A stretch of DNA of 64,000 nt, taken from assembly GCF_002575655.3 (NCBI RefSeq), contig NC_053039.3:219189622-219253621 (forward strand), in the 5' to 3' direction. Positions 59,471 through 64,000 of the stretch are shown here, piece after piece. This DNA is from Aegilops tauschii subsp. strangulata (taxonomy: Eukaryota; Streptophyta; Magnoliopsida; Poales; Poaceae). A model generated the notes under the pieces. That model did not search any database and was not told the DNA's origin. It saw only the letters and a list, made by a program, of their open reading frames with translations. A program made the position numbers and the translations under genes. Position 1 is the stretch's first letter. The number at the start of each line of letters is the position of its first letter.

Positions 59471-59874
59471 CCTGTTTGATCCAACACCTAGATTCGAGTG
59501 CAGAAGCGGAAAAAGCCCACATGTAGCTAGAGCAATGCATGTGGAATAAGTAAATTATACCTTAAGGTTCTTGGGGTGTGGTTCGGTGGGCGACCGGAGG
59601 CCGTTCTGCCCACACTATGTACGGCGGCAAGGAAGAAGGGGTCGGAGGCCCTCCCGCGCCGCCGCTGGGTGAAAGAGAACAGCTGCGCCGGTAGTGGATT
59701 CCCTCCCTCGCCGACGGCGACAGCGTTAAGCATCCTTCCCTTCCCGCAGACGGATCCTGCCGGCTCTTTGACCAGTAGTGAGGGGAGAGAGAGAGGCCAA
59801 CGAAGTCTTGTTTAGATCTGGAGAGGGTGAGAGAGTGTGGAGAGAGCAACTACAAGCGTTGTGGCTCCAGCGTG

Positions 59875-59884
59875 TATATATATA
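59875..59884 (-). promoter_or_regulatory. TATA box of the minus-strand gene relic
   Basis: TATATATATA on the minus strand, about 140 bases before the candidate ATG at 59733. A CT-rich leader (59860-59770) lies between, as in plant promoters. Confidence 0.5.
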
Positions 59885-60074
59885 GTGGAGAGAGATTGTG
59901 AAGAGTGCAAACCCTACAAAACAAGCGCCGAGGCCGAGATCGTATAGCTCCGTATCCATCCATTTTGACCAGTCAAAGAATCCTCCTGGCACCGCCCTAG
60001 ATCACTTTCTCTCTCTGTCATGCGAGGCCTACCTGTAATTGGGTGGAAGAAAGAAGTCGAACAAAAAAATTATG

Positions 60075-60146
60075 CTCAAGTGTGGTTATCGAACCCGAGA
60101 CCTCAAGTTTGATGAGCGAATAGGCTAACCAGCTATACCACCCTCG
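60075..60146 (-). repeat. tRNA-like sequence, probable SINE head
   Basis: On the minus strand it has an A-box-like TAGCTGGTTAGCC (60123-60135) and a B-box-like GGTTCGATAACC (60084-60095) at pol III spacing, with GAGGTCTCG before the B box and a T-run just downstream. The acceptor stem does not pair and position 33 is not T, so it is not a working tRNA. A grass SINE or tRNA relic fits best. Confidence 0.45.
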
Positions 60147-60578
60147 CGTTATGTTTAACGAGAGGAAAATAACCTTTTATACATTCTTGCATTCGTGTGA
60201 CAAGCATGCCGTGTCTTTTTTTGCGTGGGAGTCATTGGAATTTAAACCATAATCGTGTCATGTGGCTTTGGTGGTAAGGTATTTTGAGATTTAAAGCAGT
60301 GTTGGTAGTACAGAAATAATGCAGCCTTAGTCACCTTACATCTCTCCATGTAGTATGTTGGGTCCCACCAGTCAGAGGGTGAAAAAAACAAATTAATAAG
60401 AAAATTTAAAGCGCCAGCGGTGTATCTTACCTCACACATCTCGCTACTGCTCGTGAACACTGTCCAATTGATCCCTCTGTTCGCTCATGTAGTATTTTAA
60501 GTGAATCCTTATTATAACATGCACACAATTTTGGGCACTTGTATTCGGCCTAAGTCAGTGTGCCACCGTTTCTCGTAC
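60147..60578. other. No gene seen
   Basis: Low-complexity intergenic DNA. The only frames are short, and I find no domain, terminus or repeat structure. Confidence 0.4.
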
Positions 60579-60605
60579 TACTCCCTCCGTCTAGGTGTAA
60601 TAAGT
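60579..60605. mobile_element. Stowaway-like MITE end (single)
   Basis: TA followed by CTCCCTCCGTCTAGGTGTAA, the Stowaway-type terminal repeat. No matching opposite end is found nearby, so this is a truncated or decayed copy. Confidence 0.5.
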
Positions 60606-60887
60606 CATGTTAGAAGGTGAAGCGGGACCAAGATGCAAGCAGATTGGAGGAGAAGGAGAAACTTGACCGGTCCTTCCTCCAATCAAAGCCCTGATTTCTG
60701 TCTCTAAACGCAACAATTAATCACAACAACTAAGGGATGCCGTTTTAGGTACCATGCAGTGCCACGTATTAACTCGCATGCAAGCCGACTTTGATTTCTT
60801 GACTGATCAACGCGTAGTTGCACTCCATGCATTGGGTTTCCGGGGGAGATAACAAGGCAGAGTAAGGAGCGTTTGGTTACATTGCTA

Positions 60888-61010
60888 GGCTGGTCATAGT
60901 GGTGAGTAACTTGGACTAGTAACATGCATATGTTACTAGTCAATGTTACTACCTTCATAGTGGGTAGTAACATATGGATGGTAACATGCAAGTCTTCATT
61001 CATTGAGATA
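60888..61010. mobile_element. Fragment of a MITE-like repeat with palindromic core
   Basis: Starts GGCTGGTCATAGTGGTGAG, a familiar start of a grass MITE, and has a near-perfect palindrome at 60915-60940 (ACTAGTAACAT, four bases, ATGTTACTAGT). The opposite end (ATGACCAGCC) is missing. Confidence 0.5.
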
Positions 61011-61400
61011 TATACTCATTTTACCTCGGTGTGTGTGTGTGCATGTTTAACAGCATGTGTGTGTTAGAGAGAGCGACACATCGACCTACTCCTACAGAGA
61101 GATGGTGTGTAGTGTACGATTTAGCCACGAGAGTCGGTGCATCCTCTCGTTTCCGGGCGTCCGGTCGGGACAGGAGGACAGCTGCCACGCCCGCTCCTGA
61201 CCAGCCTGGCCCACCCAAAGCCCCTCCATCGCCCGCGCGCGCTTCTCGCCCGAAACGATCAGCGCCGCTCCAAAGAATCGGTGCCGCATTCATGACCGGG
61301 CAGAGCGGACGCGCCCTCTCACTGGTGCATGCATTGCAGGGAAAAGCGGATTCAAGAGTGATGGTTGCTTCGTCCGTCCAACTTATTGTTGGGTCTATGT

Positions 61401-63115
61401 GTTGGAAATATGCCCTAGAGGCAATAATAAATGGTTATTATTATATTTCTTTGTTCATGGTAATTGTCTATTATTCATGCTATAATTGTATTATCCGGAA
61501 ATCGTGATACATGTGTGAATACATAGACCACAACGTGTCCCTAGTAAGCCTCTAGTTGACTAGCTCGTTGATCAACAGATAGTCAAGGTTTCCTGACTAT
61601 GGACATTGGATGTCATTGATAACGGGATCACATCATTAGGAGAATGATGTGATGGACAAGACCCAATCCTAAGCATAGCATAAAAGATCGTGTAGTTTCG
61701 TTTGCTAGAGCTTTTCCAATGTCAAATATCTTTTCCTTAGACCATGAGATCGTGCAACTCCCGGATATCGTAGGGGTGCTTTGGGTGTGCCAAACGTCAC
61801 AACGTAACTGGATGACTATAAAGGTGCACTACGGGTATCTCCGAAAGTGTCTGTTGGGTTGGCACGGATCGAGACTGAGATTTGTCACTCCGTGTGACGG
61901 AGAGGTATCTCTGGGCCCACTCGGTAATGCATCATCATAATGAGCTCAATGTGACTAAGGCGTTAGTCACGGGATCATGCATTGTGGTACGAGTAAAGAG
62001 ACTTGCCGGTAACGAGATTGAACAAGGTATAGGGATACCGACGATCGAATCTCGGGCAAGTAACATACCGATTGAACAAAGGGAATTGTATACGGGATTG
62101 ATTGAATCCTCGACACCGTGGTTCATCCGATGAGATCATCGTGGAACATGTGGGAGCCAACATGGGTATCCAGATCCCGCTGTTGGTTATTGACCGGAGA
62201 GGCGTCTCGGTCATGTCTGCATGTCTCCCGAACCCATAGGGTCTACACACTTAAGGTTCGGTGACGCTAGGGTTGTAGAGATATGTGTATGCGGAAACCC
62301 GAAAGTTGTTCGGAGTCCCGGATGAGATCCCGGACGCCACGAGAGGTTCCAGAATGGTCCAGAGGTGAAGAATTATATATAGGAAGTCAAGTTTCGGCCA
62401 CCGGGAAAGTTTCGGGGGTTACCGGTATTGTACCGGGACCACCGGAAGGGTCCCGGGGGTCCACCGGGTGGGGCCACCTATCCCGGAGGGCCCCGTGGGC
62501 TGAAGTGGGAAGGGAACCAGCCCCTAGTGGGCTGGGCGCCCCCCCCATGGGCCTTCCCCCATGCGCCTAGGGTTGGGAACCCTAGGGTGGGGGGGCTTCC
62601 CACTTGCCTTGGGGGGCAAGGCACCCCCCTTGGCCGCCGCCCCCACCCTAGATGGGATCCCTGGCCGGCGCCCCCCCCCCTCCCAGGGGGCCTACATAAA
62701 GGGGGGAGGGATGGCAGTAGTACAACAGCCTTGGGCGCCTCCCTCCTCCCCTGCCACACCTCTCCGTCTCGCAGAAGCTCGGCGAAGCCCTGCCGAGACC
62801 CGCTACATCCACCACCATGCCGTCGTGCTGCTGGATCTCCATCAACCTCTCCTTCCCCCTTGCTGGATCAAGAAGGAGGAGACGTCGCTGCGCCGTACGT
62901 GTGTTGAACGCGGAGGTGCCGTCCGTTCGGCACTCGGTCATCGGTGATTTGGATCACGGCGAGTACGACTCCGTCATCCACGTTCATTGGAACGCTTCCG
63001 CTCGCGATCTACAAGGGTATGTAGATGCACTCCCTTCCCCTCGTTGCTAGTATACTCCATAGATGCATCTTGGTGAGCATAGGAAAATTTTAAAATTATG
63101 CTACGATTCCCAACA
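61401..63115 (+). repeat. Element I 5' LTR (Angela/BARE-like, 1715 bp)
   Basis: TGTTGGAAATATGCCCTAG ... CCCAACA, collinear with the element G LTR except in the GC-rich section (62400-62720), where the two differ in length and sequence. Its TATA-like box is CTACATAAA (62692-62700). The five bases before it (ctatg) would be the target duplication; the right copy is off-window. Confidence 0.9.
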
Positions 63116-64000
63116 GTGGCATCATGAGCCAGGCCTATGCGTAGTTACTATGCACGAGTAGAACACAAAGCAGTTGTGGGCGTTGAGTTTGCCAATTCTT
63201 CTTGCCGCTACTAGTCGTTTCTTGTTTCGGTGGCATTGTAGGATGAAGCGGCCCGGACCGACCTTACACGTACGCTTACGTGAGACAGGTTCCACCGATT
63301 GACATGCACTAGTTGCATAAGGTGGCTAGCGGGTGTCTGTCTCTCCTACTTTAGTCGGAACGGATTCGATGAAAAGGGTCCTTATGAAGGGTAAATAGAA
63401 ATTGGCAAATCACGTTGTGGTCATACGTAGGTTAGAAAACGTTCTTGCTAGAAACCTACAAACCACGTAAAAACTTGCAACAACAATTAGAGGACGTCTA
63501 ACTTGTTTTTGCAGCAAGTGATATGTGATGTGATATGGCCAGAAGATGTGATGAATGATATATGTGATGTATGAGATTGATCATATTCTTGTAATAGGAA
63601 TCACGACTTGCATGTCGATGAGTATGACAACCGGCAGGAGCCATAGGAGTTGTCTTTATTATTTTGTATGACCTGCGTGTCATTGAATAACGCCATGTAA
63701 TTTACTTTACTTTGTTGCTAAACGCGTTAGCCATAGAAGTAGAAGTTATCGTTGGCGTGACGACTTCATGAAGACACAATGATGGAGATCATGATGATGG
63801 AGATCATGGTGTCATGCCGGTGACGAAGATGATCATGGTGCCCCGAAGATGGAGATCAAAGGAGCATAATGATATTGGCCATATCATGTCACTATTTGAT
63901 TGCATGTGATGTTTATCATGTTTTTGCATCTTATTTGCTTAGAATGACGGTAGTAAGTAAGATGATCCCTTATAATAATTTCAAGAAAGTGTTCACCCTA
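63116..64000 (+). mobile_element. Element I PBS and leader (continues off-window)
   Basis: TGGCATCATGAGCCAGGC (63117-63134) follows the LTR after one base, the usual PBS place in this group. The leader then matches element G from 63256 on. Gag would begin beyond the right edge. No coding signal. Confidence 0.85.

Larger units (their letters stand above)
56763..59733 (-). pseudogene. Relic of a multi-exon gene (possibly B3/REM-like)
   Basis: Minus strand. Candidate exons with splice-like borders: 59733-59561 (MLNAVAVGEGGNPLPAQLF..., donor GTATAA); 58978-58934 (CASPLHTSVDAHGD, donor GTGAGT); about 57814-57711 (EPSDEGEEQAEEKQKSTPGA, donor GTAATG); 57593-57422 (SGTAQEDLGNIKLIEEYI, then after a frame slip DGSGEVLDLYALYNKPPDK); 57217-56997 (SSSSEEEYGVREVTSSDYAR, KTKLTSAQKD, in-frame TGA, ISIFFAVMRKYNVVLGFF, donor GTGAGT); and 56877-56763 (GTAQNVHEYIESFIS). 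Acceptors such as TTGTGCAAACAG precede several. The acidic linker and ISIFFAVMRK string recall plant REM/B3 proteins, but weakly. The stop and frame slip suggest a dead copy. A promoter is present upstream. Confidence 0.45.
50822..61400. mobile_element. Element H: CACTA transposon end and probable body
   Basis: CACTACAAGAAAAAGACAC at 50822 is a classic CACTA terminal inverted repeat. It is followed by subterminal ATGACA/TGACATT-type motifs in both orientations (50850-51050), as these elements have. The three bases before it (gtt) would be the TSD. I do not find the opposite end (TTCTTGTAGTG) before element I at 61401, so the right end is either off-window or lost. Assigning everything up to 61400 to H is inference; only the first ~300 bp are certain. 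No transposase frame is recognised. Confidence 0.6.

Noticed and set aside
51449..59480. CRISPR-like arrays among the short repeats
   Set aside because: The repeats are degenerate and irregularly spaced or directly tandem, with no uniform spacers or cas genes, and the DNA is from a plant nuclear genome.
60075..60146. Functional tRNA gene
   Set aside because: The acceptor arms do not pair and the anticodon loop lacks the invariant T before the anticodon. Kept only as a tRNA-like or SINE candidate.

Overview
The window looks like intergenic DNA of a large-genome Triticeae grass (wheat, barley, rye or Aegilops type). It is almost entirely nested transposable elements. The copia LTRs are of the Angela/BARE/WIS type, the Athila-like element is of the Sabrina/WHAM type, the DNA transposon end is of CACTA type, and grass-type MITEs are present. 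I see no intact housekeeping gene, no bacterial operon and no CRISPR. All family names come from recognition of sequence, not from a database search.

Layout, left to right. (A) 1-2852, minus strand: 5' LTR and frameshifted gag of a Ty3/gypsy element of the non-chromodomain Tat type; its pol lies off the left edge. A sits inside the 5' LTR of (B). (B) 2853-13044, plus strand: a Ty3/gypsy chromovirus with very long LTRs, gag-pro, RT-RNase H and integrase, broken by frameshifts and stops. A deletion joins its integrase directly to the middle of its 3' LTR. (C) 13045-14223, minus strand: decayed gag of another gypsy element. (F) 14224-20674, plus strand: an Athila-lineage, Sabrina/WHAM-like element with 5' LTR, gag, protease and a second ORF, but no RT or integrase before it is interrupted. 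A piece of the same LTR type returns at 50141-50821. (D) 20675-43438, minus strand: a Tekay-like chromovirus with 2.7-kb LTRs, an extra ORF before gag, gag-pro-RT and RH-INT-chromodomain. (E) 25582-37294, minus strand: a LARD-like element (4.1-kb LTR, noncoding interior) that splits D's pol and carries a perfect CTGAC target duplication. (G) 43448-50140, plus strand: an Angela/BARE-like copia element that has lost its 5' LTR and has fully degraded pol. (H) from 50822: a CACTA end followed by about 10.5 kb of repeat-rich DNA that may be its body. This stretch holds a TATA-driven 280-codon ORF and the relic of a multi-exon gene on the minus strand. (I) 61401 to the right edge, plus strand: 5' LTR, PBS and leader of a second Angela/BARE-like element.

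The order of events can be read from the interruptions. A is younger than B, and B is younger than C. D is younger than F, and E is younger than D. G inserted into an F-type LTR, H lies in the same LTR, and I lies in H or its neighbourhood. A deletion fused D's partial second copy to G's leader and left a 12-bp templated filler. The parts most worth following up are the gene-like material inside 50.8-61.4 kb, the LTR-like promoter copy inside F, and the D-G junction.
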